Source: Pseudoalteromonas caenipelagi | Lineage (GTDB): Bacteria > Pseudomonadota > Gammaproteobacteria > Enterobacterales > Alteromonadaceae | NCBI RefSeq assembly: GCF_013140855.1 | Contig: NZ_JABBPG010000001.1 | Span: forward strand, 620,001-684,000 | Length of the DNA stretch: 64,000 bases | Reading direction: 5' to 3' | Notes under the pieces: generated by a model | What the model saw: only the letters and a program-made list of their open reading frames with translations | Told to the model about the DNA's origin: nothing | Database searches by the model: none | Position numbers and translations under genes: made by a program | Shown: positions 1 to 9,892 of the stretch, one piece after another | How the letters are laid out: every line of letters begins with the position of its first letter | How positions within the stretch are numbered: the stretch's first letter is position 1

Positions 1-698
1 TCAAGCGTACACAGTGAGTGTGTGATACCTTCAAGCGCATCTGAAATACAGTGGGTAAAATCGTACATTGGATAAATACACCACTTGTCACCCGTTTGGT
101 GATGATGCGCAAAACGAATACGATAAATGATCGGATCACGCAACACCATAAATGAACTAGCCATATCTATCTTGGCACGTAATACGCACTCACCTTCTTT
201 AAACTCACCATTTCGCATTTTTGCAAATAGCGCTAAGTTCTCTTGCGCGGGTGTGTCTCTGTAAGGGCTATTTTTACCAGGTTCAGTCAATGTACCACGG
301 TATTCGCGAGCCTGCTCTGGTGATAAGAAACAAACGTAGGCTAAACCCTTTTCAATTAACTCAACCGCATAATCGTGCAATTTATCAAAGTAGTTTGACG
401 AGTAACAAATTTCACCGTCCCATTTGAAACCTAGCCAATTTACGTCTTCTTGGATTGATTTAACGTAATTGATATCTTCTTTTTCTGGGTTTGTATCATC
501 AAAACGTAAATTACAAAGACCTTGGTAATCTTGTGCAATACCAAAATTTAGGCAGATTGATTTAGCATGGCCGATGTGTAAAAAACCATTTGGCTCAGGT
601 GGAAAACGTGTATGCGTTTGCTGGTGCTTACCGCTAGCCAAATCAGCATCGATAATTGTTCTAATAAAATTTGTTGGGCGATTTTCTGTTTCCGCCAT
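1..698 (-). CDS. glnS: Glutaminyl-tRNA synthetase, N-terminal part (cut by window edge)
   Basis: Cytoplasmic class I aminoacyl-tRNA synthetase that charges tRNA-Gln. Read on the minus strand from the ATG at 698, the protein begins [20 protein letters not shown] and continues with the class I signature [15 protein letters not shown]. It is open to base 1, so about 232 N-terminal residues are present and the KMSKS loop and anticodon-binding domains lie outside. GlnS is told from GltX by the RPTNFI start and the [18 protein letters not shown] stretch, which match the E. coli GlnS N terminus closely. A second in-frame ATG at 704 would add two residues. No neighbour on the same strand lies within 1.3 kb upstream, so it is probably transcribed alone. 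Confidence 0.95.
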   Translation of the reverse strand, partial: MAETENRPTNFIRTIIDADLASGKHQQTHTRFPPEPNGFLHIGHAKSICLNFGIAQDYQGLCNLRFDDTNPEKEDINYVKSIQEDVNWLGFKWDGEICYSSNYFDKLHDYAVELIEKGLAYVCFLSPEQAREYRGTLTEPGKNSPYRDTPAQENLALFAKMRNGEFKEGECVLRAKIDMASSFMVLRDPIIYRIRFAHHHQTGDKWCIYPMYDFTHCISDALEGITHSLCTL

Positions 699-927
699 GG
701 GCATGCATTCCTCTGAAATTAGCACTGAATAACTTCGGCATTATTACAAAATCCAGCTAGAACTTACAGCAAATCCTGCTCTACGAAGAATAATTCTTTA
801 ATTGCGACCAATATAAGGTGACTCACTTTAAAATTTCATGACACTTTTTGTTCTATCGCAATAAAAAAGCAACAAAACCGTTGTATAGTTGCGCACATAA
901 AGTGATGTAATCCAAGGACAACAATAT

Positions 928-2001
928 ATGGCTTCTATGACACTCAATCGCGTGTACATTCCAACTAACGCGCGAAACAATCAGTATATCCTCGCAGAAT
1001 TTAAACCAACTGAGCAGTTTTATGCTTGCTTTGATAACCTGCAAAGCTGTTACGAGCGCTTGTCTCGTCAGTTATTTGCACTATGTGACGAGTATGAACT
1101 TCACAATGTTCATATGATAGCTAATGATAAGCTGCCTATCGTACGTTTTCATGAGGAATCATACTGCTTACAAACCCCCAAGCAAATGCTGTTCTTTTAC
1201 AATCCTAAATATCATGAAGCCCACAAATCATACTGGGATGAAGATGTTAAGGCACGTAAGATCTCATTACTATTTTTAGCCACAGGTAGTGATATTCGCG
1301 CTAACGCGGCAAACTTTCACTCTAAAGTTAAGCGCACGCTAGACGCACTACTTGAAACCAATAAAAATATTGCTGCCGATGACTTAAGAGTCAGAGATCA
1401 TCAACACCTCACTTACGATATTTTTGCTAAAGCAAAAGGTAACAAAGAAAGCTACGGCTACAAATTAAGAAGTTTGTACCCTCGATATCAAGCTAGAAAT
1501 TGCCAACTACCTGAAACACACTCGGAAATGACTTACGCTACCTTCAGTTTACCTGTGACTCGCGCTCTTAAAACAGAGTATCAGCACCTCATAAAACAAG
1601 GTGACTACAGCCTATTTTATCGAGCAATTGAAGATGCTTTTTTGTCTAGCTGTGCAGACAAACAGCTGTCGCTATGTGCGTTTGTTGCCGATGGTCGCTT
1701 GCCATTGGTCAGAAACAGCCAAATTGACAAAAACAGTGCCAATAGCGAACTGCAAAAACTAAGCTTCGATACTGAGAGTGATAAAGTGCAAACAGCGTCG
1801 ATTTGGGAAAGTAACAAACTAGTGGATACCATGAATTTTGTTATCGTTGCACATGCATCAAACAAAAAAGACATGGGTTACGGACGTTTTATGAATAGCG
1901 TAGAGAGCGCTATTTATGCTTTTACTGATAAGTTACATATTAATCCGGAGAAACAAGACGTTAATGTTAGGTTTTTCCAACATATAAGTTACCAGTACTA
2001 A
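928..2001 (+). CDS. DUF3083-type conserved protein
   Basis: A 357-residue soluble protein with no signal peptide, membrane segment or known catalytic motif. It resembles the DUF3083 family of Alteromonadales and related marine gammaproteobacteria by its opening (VYIPTNARNNQYILAEF) and overall length; that assignment is from memory of the family. The sequence looks like two related halves, each with an early 'F...P' strand, a LPxVR motif (KLPIVRFHE near residue 69 and RLPLVRNSQ near 252) and a late segment mentioning sporadic Lys-rich helices, which suggests an internal duplication. The gene stands alone, divergent from glnS and convergent with the histidine kinase; only 13 bases separate the two stop codons. 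Function unknown. Confidence 0.75.
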   Translation: MASMTLNRVYIPTNARNNQYILAEFKPTEQFYACFDNLQSCYERLSRQLFALCDEYELHNVHMIANDKLPIVRFHEESYCLQTPKQMLFFYNPKYHEAHKSYWDEDVKARKISLLFLATGSDIRANAANFHSKVKRTLDALLETNKNIAADDLRVRDHQHLTYDIFAKAKGNKESYGYKLRSLYPRYQARNCQLPETHSEMTYATFSLPVTRALKTEYQHLIKQGDYSLFYRAIEDAFLSSCADKQLSLCAFVADGRLPLVRNSQIDKNSANSELQKLSFDTESDKVQTASIWESNKLVDTMNFVIVAHASNKKDMGYGRFMNSVESAIYAFTDKLHINPEKQDVNVRFFQHISYQY

Positions 2002-2014
2002 CTTCAATAAGGTG

Positions 2015-5000
2015 TCAATCTTCTATTTCAGCAATCTGGATTGGCACCTTAATGTTAACTTCCATTCCCTCGCCAGGCTTAGAAAAGCAACGGATCTCGC
2101 CTTTTAAAAGCTGCGTCACTAAGTTGTAAACAATGTGCATCCCTAATCCACACCCCCCTTGGCTGCGCTTTGATGTAACAAATGGGTCGAAAATAGTCTT
2201 CAGCATTTCACCAGACATACCCACACCGTTATCTTGATAGTTGACGTACCAAAACTGCTCATCGTGCCGCAACGCAACAATCACAATACCCGAAGCTTGA
2301 TTTTCAAAGCCATGGATAACAGAGTTATTAAGTAGGTTAGTTAATATTTGATAAATTGCGCCAGCATAGGTGGTCAGTTCAAAATCTTCACCACCCACAA
2401 TTTGTAGGTCAATATTCTTGCCTTTAATTAACGGCTCCAGCGATGTGAAGATGTCTTTCACGTATGATTTCAAGTTGATTTTGCGGCAAACTTCACTGGA
2501 TTGGTCAACGGCTACTTGTTTGAAATTGCCAATTAAGTTTTGCGCCCTGTCGAGATTTCTGAATATGAGCTGATAGCCCTGCGCTTGCTCTTCAAGTGAC
2601 TTGTTTAAATCTTTTTGGCTTAGAGTTTTACTTTTTAATTTTTTCGCTACTTTTTGCATACTTTCTTCATTGTATGTCAAAGCGGTCAGTGCAACACCTA
2701 AAGGTGTATTGATCTCGTGTGCAATCCCTGCAACCAAACTGCCTAATGACGCCATTTTCTCGCTTTCTATCAATTCATCTTGAGTATGCTTGAGTTCCAT
2801 CATGGCTTGCTCAAGCTTTTGATTTTTTTTATACAGTTCGTCAGTACGCATAGCGACCTTTATTTCAAGCTGCTCATTGAGCGTTTGTAATGCATTTTCA
2901 TGTTCTTTGAGTTGCGCAATGTCTTTTAGCGCGCCCGCTATGCGTATTGCTTGCCCACCCTCATCTCTTTTTACCACTTTTCCTCTATCTAACACCCACG
3001 CCCAATTACCATCTAAGTCTTTTACACGAATGGCAATTTCATAACTTTGTGCATCTCCACTAATACATGTCTGAACTTTTTCTTTTAGATACATGCAGTC
3101 ATTAGGGTGAACAAATCGTCCAATATCATCCAAAGTCATCCGGGTTTGTGTCATACCATAGTCGACACGTGGCGATACACTGTGGCGATAAATAGTACTT
3201 TGAGTGATGTGCCAATCCCACAGTTCGTCGCCACTGGCCCATAACGATAATTCGAGTCGCTGCTGTAAGTCTTGCATCTTTTTATTGGCACGAATGACCT
3301 GTTGATAGCGTTTTTGTCTAGCCCGCATAACCAACATTGCTATCAACAGAATAGTCAAAGCATAGAGTGCTTTTGAGTATAAATTCCACCACCACGGCGC
3401 ACCAACACTAATAACAAACCGGTGGATTGGTGAACGAATATTAAAGCGATTTAGCGTGTACGCCTCAACTACATATTCGCCAGGTTCTAATCGCAACAAA
3501 TTCACTTGCCTGACGCCAGAGGCAAGCTTTAACCACTTTTTACTCAAGCCAAGTACTCGATAATAAAACTGTTGTTGCTCTGAGCCATAGTCAAGGCTTG
3601 AATATTGCAACGACACGATATTTTCATCATGTGCGAGGTGCAGCTCGTGAGCCAGTTCAGGGGAAGTACGCAGGTGACCATCTGGGCTAGGCAATAAAGG
3701 TTTGCCTAACAACTCAATATGGCTGATAAGTAAAGCTTTTTCAGTTTTGTCTATATTCACTTTTTGTGGATAAAACTGATTAAACCCTTTAGCTCCTCCA
3801 ACAAACACACGCCCATCAGGCGCTAACCATGCAGCATTATAATTAAACTCATTGTCTTGAATACCGTCAATTGGTGAGAAGTTATGGATTGTATAATTAG
3901 CAGTACTTACTTGGCTTAATCCACCACTGCTGCCCACCCACATATGGTCAAAGCCATCGTAAACGAGTGCCCAGATTGCAGTATTCGCCAAGCCGCTATC
4001 TTGGTTTATGGTACGCTCAACTTCAAATTCGCTGTTTACAATAGAGATACCTAGTTCGCTGGCAATCCATACTTTCTCATATTGATCTTGCTCGATCATA
4101 AACACGATATCTGAAATCAAGCCGTCTTGAGTGGTTATGTTACGAAGCCTGCCATCTTTAAACTGATATAAACCATTGCCAATAGAGCCAAACCACAATG
4201 AACCAGCTATACTCCTCATCGAAGAAACATGGCTAGGTGCTTGTATTGATGGATGAAAATATGGCTCCAAAGACTTCTTGTCAGCAACATACTTTAATAG
4301 CCCTGAGGTACGTGAGCTAATTAAAAGCTCTCCTTTAAACTTAAGCATGCTGTTAAACGTCAGCTCCGGGCCATTACCAAAATCAGGCCTAAGGTGATCT
4401 AACCGTGTGCTGACAAAATCATATTTTACGATACCGTTACCTCTTGTGGTTACCCATAGTTGCTCGTCTATAATCGCCACTTGAGTAATAAAGCTATTAT
4501 CTAACAATTCTAATGATGGATATAGCTTGTACGCTGCCTCAAAGCCTTGACCGTCAAATATAAATAAGCCACTTGATGTACCAAACCAAAGGCGACTTTG
4601 TTTATCTATCGTAAAACTACGCACATCAGAACTAGATAATGGTGATTGGGGGTAATTATATTGACTAACGTGACCGAATGATTCGCTGAGTTGACTTAAA
4701 AAATGTAACCCTCGAGTCTCTGTACCAAGCCAAAGATCTTGGTTGGTATCCCGCATCACTGTAATTACGTTATTATCTAATAAACCATTGGCTTGCATGC
4801 TCCGCTTGTACCAGTGATTTATCAACTGCCCTTGCCTATCTAAAAGATACAAACCGTTGTTGGTTGCGACTAATACTTCATCAGCATTGACCACAGCATT
4901 ATGTAACGTAATATTGGTATCACTGGTGAAGTTTCTAGACCACAGTACACGCTCATATAGGGTGTCATAATTAACTAATTGCTGCATTTTGCTAATAAGC

Positions 5001-5653
5001 ACGATGCGTTGTACAGAGAAGCTCATTTTTTCATATTCGCCGCCAAGTAATAACACGGCTTCATCAGACTGCTTGACATACTTCATCAAACCTTGTTCGC
5101 TTATGTAGTAATAAGCATCACTACGCTCAATTACATTACGAATAAATCGGCCGGGCAATTTTATTTTGCTCGGTTGTAAAGATGTCTGATTCACTTGATA
5201 AACATGATTGTCTTCCAAAGACACAATGACATTCGGACCATTACAATCCAAAGAAATAACTCGGTCTGATTCAACCTCAGGGTATTGTTCAGATAAAAAT
5301 GAAGTGAAGTGTCCATGCGTACTATGATAAACACTCAGGCCCGTACGTGTGCCTATCCAAACTTTATCAGCACTGATACATAAATCAGTCACAAAACCAC
5401 CAGCAAGACTTTTATTATCTTGTTGTTTTGGCTTAAATTGCATGAATTCATGCCCGTCAAATCTATTCAAGCCAGCTTGAGTACCCACCCAAATATATCC
5501 ATGTTGGTCTTGCGCCAATGCAGTTACGGTTACTTGGCTCAAGCCGCTGTTGTAATCATAGTGCCGCATTATTTGTGCAGTATCAGAAAACTGTGGAACC
5601 GCATAAGCTAGATTGACTACTAATGCAAAGTATAAACACCATTTAAATTGCAT
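2015..5653 (-). CDS. Two-component-regulator-propeller sensor histidine kinase
   Basis: A 1212-residue membrane sensor kinase. Visible order: signal peptide (residues 1-18); a long periplasmic part of propeller-type repeats (recurring W[FV]G[ST] strands such as GYIWVGTQAGLNRFDG) to about 660; a Y_Y_Y-like domain ending with the LEPGEYVVEAY segment; one membrane helix near 756-776; a PAS/PAC domain about 801-914; a coiled coil; a HisKA box with phospho-acceptor H979 (GIAHEINTPLG); and a HATPase domain with N box (ILTNLLNNSVIHGF), DNGVGM and GGCGLGM glycine boxes. It lacks the receiver and AraC output domains found in hybrid kinases of this class, and no response regulator is adjacent. In the family such propellers usually sense oligosaccharides, but nothing here shows the ligand. 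Confidence 0.9.
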   Translation of the reverse strand: MQFKWCLYFALVVNLAYAVPQFSDTAQIMRHYDYNSGLSQVTVTALAQDQHGYIWVGTQAGLNRFDGHEFMQFKPKQQDNKSLAGGFVTDLCISADKVWIGTRTGLSVYHSTHGHFTSFLSEQYPEVESDRVISLDCNGPNVIVSLEDNHVYQVNQTSLQPSKIKLPGRFIRNVIERSDAYYYISEQGLMKYVKQSDEAVLLLGGEYEKMSFSVQRIVLISKMQQLVNYDTLYERVLWSRNFTSDTNITLHNAVVNADEVLVATNNGLYLLDRQGQLINHWYKRSMQANGLLDNNVITVMRDTNQDLWLGTETRGLHFLSQLSESFGHVSQYNYPQSPLSSSDVRSFTIDKQSRLWFGTSSGLFIFDGQGFEAAYKLYPSLELLDNSFITQVAIIDEQLWVTTRGNGIVKYDFVSTRLDHLRPDFGNGPELTFNSMLKFKGELLISSRTSGLLKYVADKKSLEPYFHPSIQAPSHVSSMRSIAGSLWFGSIGNGLYQFKDGRLRNITTQDGLISDIVFMIEQDQYEKVWIASELGISIVNSEFEVERTINQDSGLANTAIWALVYDGFDHMWVGSSGGLSQVSTANYTIHNFSPIDGIQDNEFNYNAAWLAPDGRVFVGGAKGFNQFYPQKVNIDKTEKALLISHIELLGKPLLPSPDGHLRTSPELAHELHLAHDENIVSLQYSSLDYGSEQQQFYYRVLGLSKKWLKLASGVRQVNLLRLEPGEYVVEAYTLNRFNIRSPIHRFVISVGAPWWWNLYSKALYALTILLIAMLVMRARQKRYQQVIRANKKMQDLQQRLELSLWASGDELWDWHITQSTIYRHSVSPRVDYGMTQTRMTLDDIGRFVHPNDCMYLKEKVQTCISGDAQSYEIAIRVKDLDGNWAWVLDRGKVVKRDEGGQAIRIAGALKDIAQLKEHENALQTLNEQLEIKVAMRTDELYKKNQKLEQAMMELKHTQDELIESEKMASLGSLVAGIAHEINTPLGVALTALTYNEESMQKVAKKLKSKTLSQKDLNKSLEEQAQGYQLIFRNLDRAQNLIGNFKQVAVDQSSEVCRKINLKSYVKDIFTSLEPLIKGKNIDLQIVGGEDFELTTYAGAIYQILTNLLNNSVIHGFENQASGIVIVALRHDEQFWYVNYQDNGVGMSGEMLKTIFDPFVTSKRSQGGCGLGMHIVYNLVTQLLKGEIRCFSKPGEGMEVNIKVPIQIAEIED

Positions 5654-6011
5654 AGGCTACATAAGGCTGAGGACTTTAAATAAATATAGCAAAGAGTGCC
5701 AATGACAGTTTGTATTTTGAGCGAATTTTTGCTGTTATCAGTATAATTTAAAAATGAATACACTAGGGCGTGTTGATCTTTGAGGTATGATTTTTTCACA
5801 TCAAAGGCTTTCAATACCAGAAATACGCTATGACACATAGTGATCTATGTTAGTAGCACATGACGCCGTAGTGGAAGCCTTTGGGCAACGTCATCCGGGT
5901 ATTTTTCTACGTTATCGCCTGACTTACATAGAATAACTATGCAGCGCAGGCTCTGCCTTGCCAAAATCCCCGTATGACAGCTGCAAAAACACACAGCAAA
6001 GATCAACTCCC
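5654..6011. other. Intergenic stretch without a gene
   Basis: About 360 bases between the kinase start and the phosphatase stop. A 72-codon frame at 5620-5838 has no ribosome site and runs into the kinase gene, so I do not call it. Two short palindromes of the same kind occur about 90 bases apart: ACATAG-TGAT-CTATGT at 5835-5850 and CATAG-AATAA-CTATG near 5929-5943, bracketing a segment that itself has ATGACG/CGTCAT arms. This could be the remnant of a small dispersed repeat. The kinase promoter must lie in the left third, but I cannot assign its boxes. Confidence 0.4.
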
Positions 6012-7871
6012 CTAATCAGTTTCTAGAGAGAACTCTTGTACCCTACCGTCATGGTGCAATAACTGATAACGTGAAAGCTTTGCATTTTCTAAGGTAATTA
6101 AACTAATCGCACTATCGGAGACCAAATATGGCTGTTTGTTGGCGTTACACTGCACAGGGTGTTTGTTCACTTCCATATGCCAGCGCTTAGTAAAGTAATT
6201 GAGGGGGCTCCACGGCGCATAAAATATTGAGTCTAATTTATCCAAGAAGCTTATTAGCTTTTTCGGAAACTCATTTTTGATACCTGAGGCAGTTAGCTGC
6301 CAGATCCGATTGTGATGTTTACCAAATCGGCTTTGCACTGAAAAACAAAATGAATAGTGTACATCCCCGGATAATATAATTGTTTCTTTTGGTGTATCTG
6401 GGCGTCTAAATATCTCCAGCAACTTACGTGCAGAGCCCTCATGTGCCATCCAGTTCTCAACATCCACCAGCAAAGGTTGACCACAAAAGTTAAAAATTGA
6501 TTGAATAGCTTCTATTGACTTAACACCAAACACTGGCGCGGGAGACACTAAAATCACTTCTTTGTGATCCAACAAAGTGTCCTCTAACTCCATCAGCATT
6601 TCCCAATCTAATAAGCCGCTGGGCTCATTAAAGTTTTGCTCATTCCGCCAACGATGAGTACGGGTGTCCATCACCACCACTTTGGGTGTTGTTTCAAGAC
6701 AATAATGCCAATTTGAAAAACGATTGAGTGCTTTATCCAGTGCCTTAAATTGCCAAACATCCACTTGCAAACTACGTTCAAACTCAGCACATAAACTACC
6801 GCTATGGTGCATAGCATCATTACCAAGCCCCTGAAACAACCAATAGCTGAGTAATCCGCTATTTATGATCCTACGACTACTATTATGGGCAGCAATAGCT
6901 TGCTCCCAACGAGCGGTAAGATTCCAGTCATCGGTCACGTCATGATCGTCAAACATCATCAACGTAGGAATATTCGCAAATAGCCGCTGCGCGTGAGGTA
7001 AATCCTTAACAAAATTATCAATTGCGTTTGATTGAGTTTCAAATGATTTAATAAATTTAGGATTTGTACCCTGATACACCATTTGCTCGCGATCAATTAC
7101 CTGCCAGCACACTGCACTAAAATTAAGCAAGTAACAGGCTATAAACTCTTGAAAATAAATTAAGTGATTGCCGGCACTTAAGCTTGTAAAGTGCGCTTCG
7201 CCTCGTTTAAACCAATAGCTAAAACTGTATTTGGAACACTCTTGCCAAGGTGTTTTTGGCAAAAATTGGTGGCGATTAAACAATTGCAGTTGAATATCTT
7301 CTGGCAGCTGCGCAATATGAGCTTGCTCTTTATATAACCCCAATACCTCAATCAATTGTTCTATCGCTAACAACATAGGACCCGCCACATCATCTGCGTA
7401 GATTTGGTCCCCAGACATCAGCAATAAACTTGGCTCTAGCTCCCCTTCACTTTTACATTTTTCTAGCAATGCATCCGCGGCTACTAAGCTGTCACGACTA
7501 GCGTGATGCGGGTTTCGGCAAGAACCATGTAAAACCTGTTGTAATTGTTGCGGTATTACGCATTGAGCACTTGATTGTGATGGATATTTATAGTCTTTCA
7601 AATCAATCTCTTGACTGTCTGACAATAGATGATAGTTCAGTGCGGTATCGGCTGAAAATAGCCCTGAGACTGGTCGAACGAGCAAAAGATGAAAAAAGCA
7701 ATGTGTTCCCAAACGGAAGGTTTTTTGCTCTGTTTTACAGTGATAGCCTTCTATCTCAATACAAAGACGACTGTGATAACTGGTAACCAGCTGCACACAA
7801 ACTTGGCCCTGCTCCGCTCTGCGAAGCATTGGGCCAAGCAACAATTGAGGTAATGCGCTAGTTTGCTGCAT
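6012..7871 (-). CDS. PhoD-like metallophosphatase family protein
   Basis: A 619-residue protein with the metal-binding motifs of the PhoD-like phosphatase/phosphodiesterase family: GDQIYADD near residue 154, DDHDVTDDWN near 307 and LSGDVHYSF near 500. Substrate unknown. It has no Tat or Sec signal, so unlike the secreted PhoD enzymes it is probably cytoplasmic, like the internal PhoD-like proteins of many marine gammaproteobacteria. I start at the ATG at 7871, which overlaps the tatD end by 14 bases. A frame extending to a TTG at 7928 would overlap tatD by 71 bases and adds a segment (MQQRPLIIFITYLAW) that simply reads across tatD. It may be the last gene of the fab-tatD transcript. Confidence 0.85.
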   Translation of the reverse strand: MQQTSALPQLLLGPMLRRAEQGQVCVQLVTSYHSRLCIEIEGYHCKTEQKTFRLGTHCFFHLLLVRPVSGLFSADTALNYHLLSDSQEIDLKDYKYPSQSSAQCVIPQQLQQVLHGSCRNPHHASRDSLVAADALLEKCKSEGELEPSLLLMSGDQIYADDVAGPMLLAIEQLIEVLGLYKEQAHIAQLPEDIQLQLFNRHQFLPKTPWQECSKYSFSYWFKRGEAHFTSLSAGNHLIYFQEFIACYLLNFSAVCWQVIDREQMVYQGTNPKFIKSFETQSNAIDNFVKDLPHAQRLFANIPTLMMFDDHDVTDDWNLTARWEQAIAAHNSSRRIINSGLLSYWLFQGLGNDAMHHSGSLCAEFERSLQVDVWQFKALDKALNRFSNWHYCLETTPKVVVMDTRTHRWRNEQNFNEPSGLLDWEMLMELEDTLLDHKEVILVSPAPVFGVKSIEAIQSIFNFCGQPLLVDVENWMAHEGSARKLLEIFRRPDTPKETIILSGDVHYSFCFSVQSRFGKHHNRIWQLTASGIKNEFPKKLISFLDKLDSIFYAPWSPLNYFTKRWHMEVNKHPVQCNANKQPYLVSDSAISLITLENAKLSRYQLLHHDGRVQEFSLETD

Positions 7872-8649
7872 CCGAGCGAGGGGCCAAGCTAAATAAGTTA
7901 TAAAAATTATCAGTGGTCGCTGTTGCAAGCGCTTTGTAGCTTATGCCTTTTAAGTCAGCAATATAATAGGCTACGTCCTGAACGTAAGCAGGTTGATTTG
8001 TTTTTCCCCGATGAGGCACGGGCGCCAAATATGGTGAATCTGTTTCAATGAGTAACCTATCTAGAGGGATTTGTTTAACCACCTCTTTTAGTTCAACTGC
8101 GTTTTTGAACGTCACAATGCCAGAAATCGAAATGTAAAAGCCAAGGTCTAACGCTTGTTTTGCCATTGCCCAGTCTTCGGTGAAGCAATGCAATACGCCA
8201 CCACAGTTTTGCGCATTATGTGATTTCATCAAATTAATGGTATCGGCCTTGGCATCACGAGTGTGAATAATGAGCGGTTTTTTTAATTCATTCGCTACGT
8301 CAATATGGCCCACAAAGCTGTCTTGCTGAACTTGATGCGTATCTTGTGAATAATAGTAATCCAATCCTGTTTCACCGATTGCAACGACCTTAGGATGGTT
8401 GGCCAGCTTGATCAGCCTCTCTTTGTCTAACACATCTTTTTGGTCCAGAGGATGTACGCCACACGATGCAGATACATCATCATACTGGCTAATCGCATCA
8501 AGCATACCTGGAAACTGGTCCAGCGTAACGCTGACACATAAAAAGTGCTCTACTTGTTTGGCTCGGGCTGCGGCTAATACTTCTGGTAACTGCTGGCCAA
8601 GCTTATCAAAATCAAGTCTATCTAAATGACAATGTGAATCTACAATCAT
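7858..8649 (-). CDS. tatD: TatD family hydrolase (YcfH-type)
   Basis: A 263-residue TIM-barrel metal-dependent hydrolase. Metal ligands are clear: DSHCHLD at residues 4-10, GETGLDYY near 92, IIHTRDA near 128, LHCFTED near 153 and ETDSPYLAP near 203. Members act as 3'-5' DNA exonucleases or related hydrolases in the cytoplasm; the YcfH subgroup is the one linked to holB in E. coli. Here it also follows tmk, holB and pilZ, with only 8 bases between it and pilZ, so co-transcription is very likely. The length is normal for the family. Confidence 0.93.
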   Translation of the reverse strand: MIVDSHCHLDRLDFDKLGQQLPEVLAAARAKQVEHFLCVSVTLDQFPGMLDAISQYDDVSASCGVHPLDQKDVLDKERLIKLANHPKVVAIGETGLDYYYSQDTHQVQQDSFVGHIDVANELKKPLIIHTRDAKADTINLMKSHNAQNCGGVLHCFTEDWAMAKQALDLGFYISISGIVTFKNAVELKEVVKQIPLDRLLIETDSPYLAPVPHRGKTNQPAYVQDVAYYIADLKGISYKALATATTDNFYNLFSLAPRSDAAN

Positions 8650-8657
8650 AACTGCTC

Positions 8658-8984
8658 TTACATGGTGTAGGTGGGTTTATCAGAATTTAGGGCGGTACCT
8701 AATTGCTTAATAATTCGGTCGTTAACTTGATCTGGGTCTTCAACAAAACTCACCCCGGCCCCCGGTGGATTTGAGTTTTGCGCACCTTGTGGCGTTATCC
8801 AGACAACTTTACCAATAATTTGATGATCTTCAATCTCATCTGGCAAAGTGACGCGCAAAGTAACATTTTGCCCGAGTTCAAAACGCGCATTGCTTTTAAC
8901 AAATAAACCGCCTTGCTTTAAGGTTGCCATGTAACAGCGATACAATTCATCTAAATCTTGTAGGTCTATTAGCAATTCTTGCAC
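8658..8984 (-). CDS. pilZ: PilZ domain protein, type IV pilus assembly PilZ type
   Basis: A 108-residue single-domain PilZ protein. It carries GGLFVKS, a typical strand, and GAGVSFVED near the C terminus, but the classical c-di-GMP binding RxxxR motif is not visible at the N terminus, as expected for the PilZ subgroup proper, which acts in type IV pilus assembly through FimX/PilB rather than by binding the nucleotide. The place between holB and tatD is the one pilZ has in Pseudomonas and many other gammaproteobacteria. Spacing is 8 bases on both sides, so it is part of the operon. Confidence 0.88.
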   Translation of the reverse strand: MQELLIDLQDLDELYRCYMATLKQGGLFVKSNARFELGQNVTLRVTLPDEIEDHQIIGKVVWITPQGAQNSNPPGAGVSFVEDPDQVNDRIIKQLGTALNSDKPTYTM

Positions 8985-8992
8985 TGGATATC

Positions 8993-9892
8993 CTATTTGC
9001 TTGAACGTTTTAGAGTGTTAACCAACTTACTAAGCGCTAATGACTGATTCAAACCTAAAATTTGCTTACTGTCTGCCATAAACTGATTAAGTGCGTTTTG
9101 GGCCTCATTATATACTTGCAACGCAAGCCCATCTAACAAGCTAGCCTTGAGATATTGTTGAATAAACAGGCACAACACATCAACTAACTCTGGAGAATCA
9201 TTAAGTATTCTCTGTACCGATTCGAAATTATGACTTGCTTTTACATCACATGCAAATTTATACAACATATCAATCTGTTCTAATTGATTATCTAAATACC
9301 ACTGTTGAACTTTTAACGGTTGATCGATAAAACCAATGAGCCAAGGATAATTGATGTCGCTAGGTAACTGCTTTTTTATCCACTCGTTTGCTAAATTTCT
9401 ATCGTTCACCACAACTTGTATCTTATTGCACCGACTCAAGATGGTTGCCGGCAACTGGCTAATGTCATCGCACGTCAACAATAAGTAGCGCCCGACATTC
9501 GGCTCTTCAAGCGTTTTCAGTAGAGCATTGGCAGCCGAGTGAGTCATTTTGTGTGCATTTACAATGATGGCAACCTTATTACCATTTTGCTGCGCAGAGT
9601 GATGAACAAAACTGGCTAACTCCCTTATTTCATCAACCGATATACTCTGGCCTTGTGGTGCTATCTTTATCAAATCAGGGTGGGTATTAGCTTTAAACAA
9701 TGCACAGCTTTTACACTGACCACACGAAGTTAATAGTTCATGCTGCTCACACAACAAAGCTTCTGCCAGTTCAGTGGCAAGTACCTGTTTGCCAACGCCC
9801 ACTAAGCCATGTAATAGCAGTGCATGATGAAATCGATGTTGCCGTTGACTCTGTGTCAGCTGTTGCCAAATAGCGTCATGCCAAGCAAACAT
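8993..9892 (-). CDS. holB: DNA polymerase III subunit delta'
   Basis: A 299-residue clamp-loader subunit. The AAA+ fold is shown by a degenerate P-loop (HGLVGVGKQ near residue 31), a four-cysteine zinc module (C49, C58, C61 and C64 region: SCGQCKSC) and the sensor/Arg finger stretch LLKTLEEPNVGRYLLLTCD followed by LPATILSRC. It acts with delta and tau/gamma to load the beta clamp. The start codon overlaps the tmk stop by one base (TAATG), so translation is coupled. Gene order tmk-holB matches E. coli and its relatives. Confidence 0.95.
   Translation of the reverse strand: MFAWHDAIWQQLTQSQRQHRFHHALLLHGLVGVGKQVLATELAEALLCEQHELLTSCGQCKSCALFKANTHPDLIKIAPQGQSISVDEIRELASFVHHSAQQNGNKVAIIVNAHKMTHSAANALLKTLEEPNVGRYLLLTCDDISQLPATILSRCNKIQVVVNDRNLANEWIKKQLPSDINYPWLIGFIDQPLKVQQWYLDNQLEQIDMLYKFACDVKASHNFESVQRILNDSPELVDVLCLFIQQYLKASLLDGLALQVYNEAQNALNQFMADSKQILGLNQSLALSKLVNTLKRSSK

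Noticed and set aside
5620..5838. 72-codon minus frame between kinase and phosphatase
   Set aside because: No ribosome site, overlaps the kinase start, no family resemblance.
6012..7928. Longer PhoD-like protein starting at 7928
   Set aside because: TTG start, 71-base overlap with tatD and no ribosome site; the ATG at 7871 is better.
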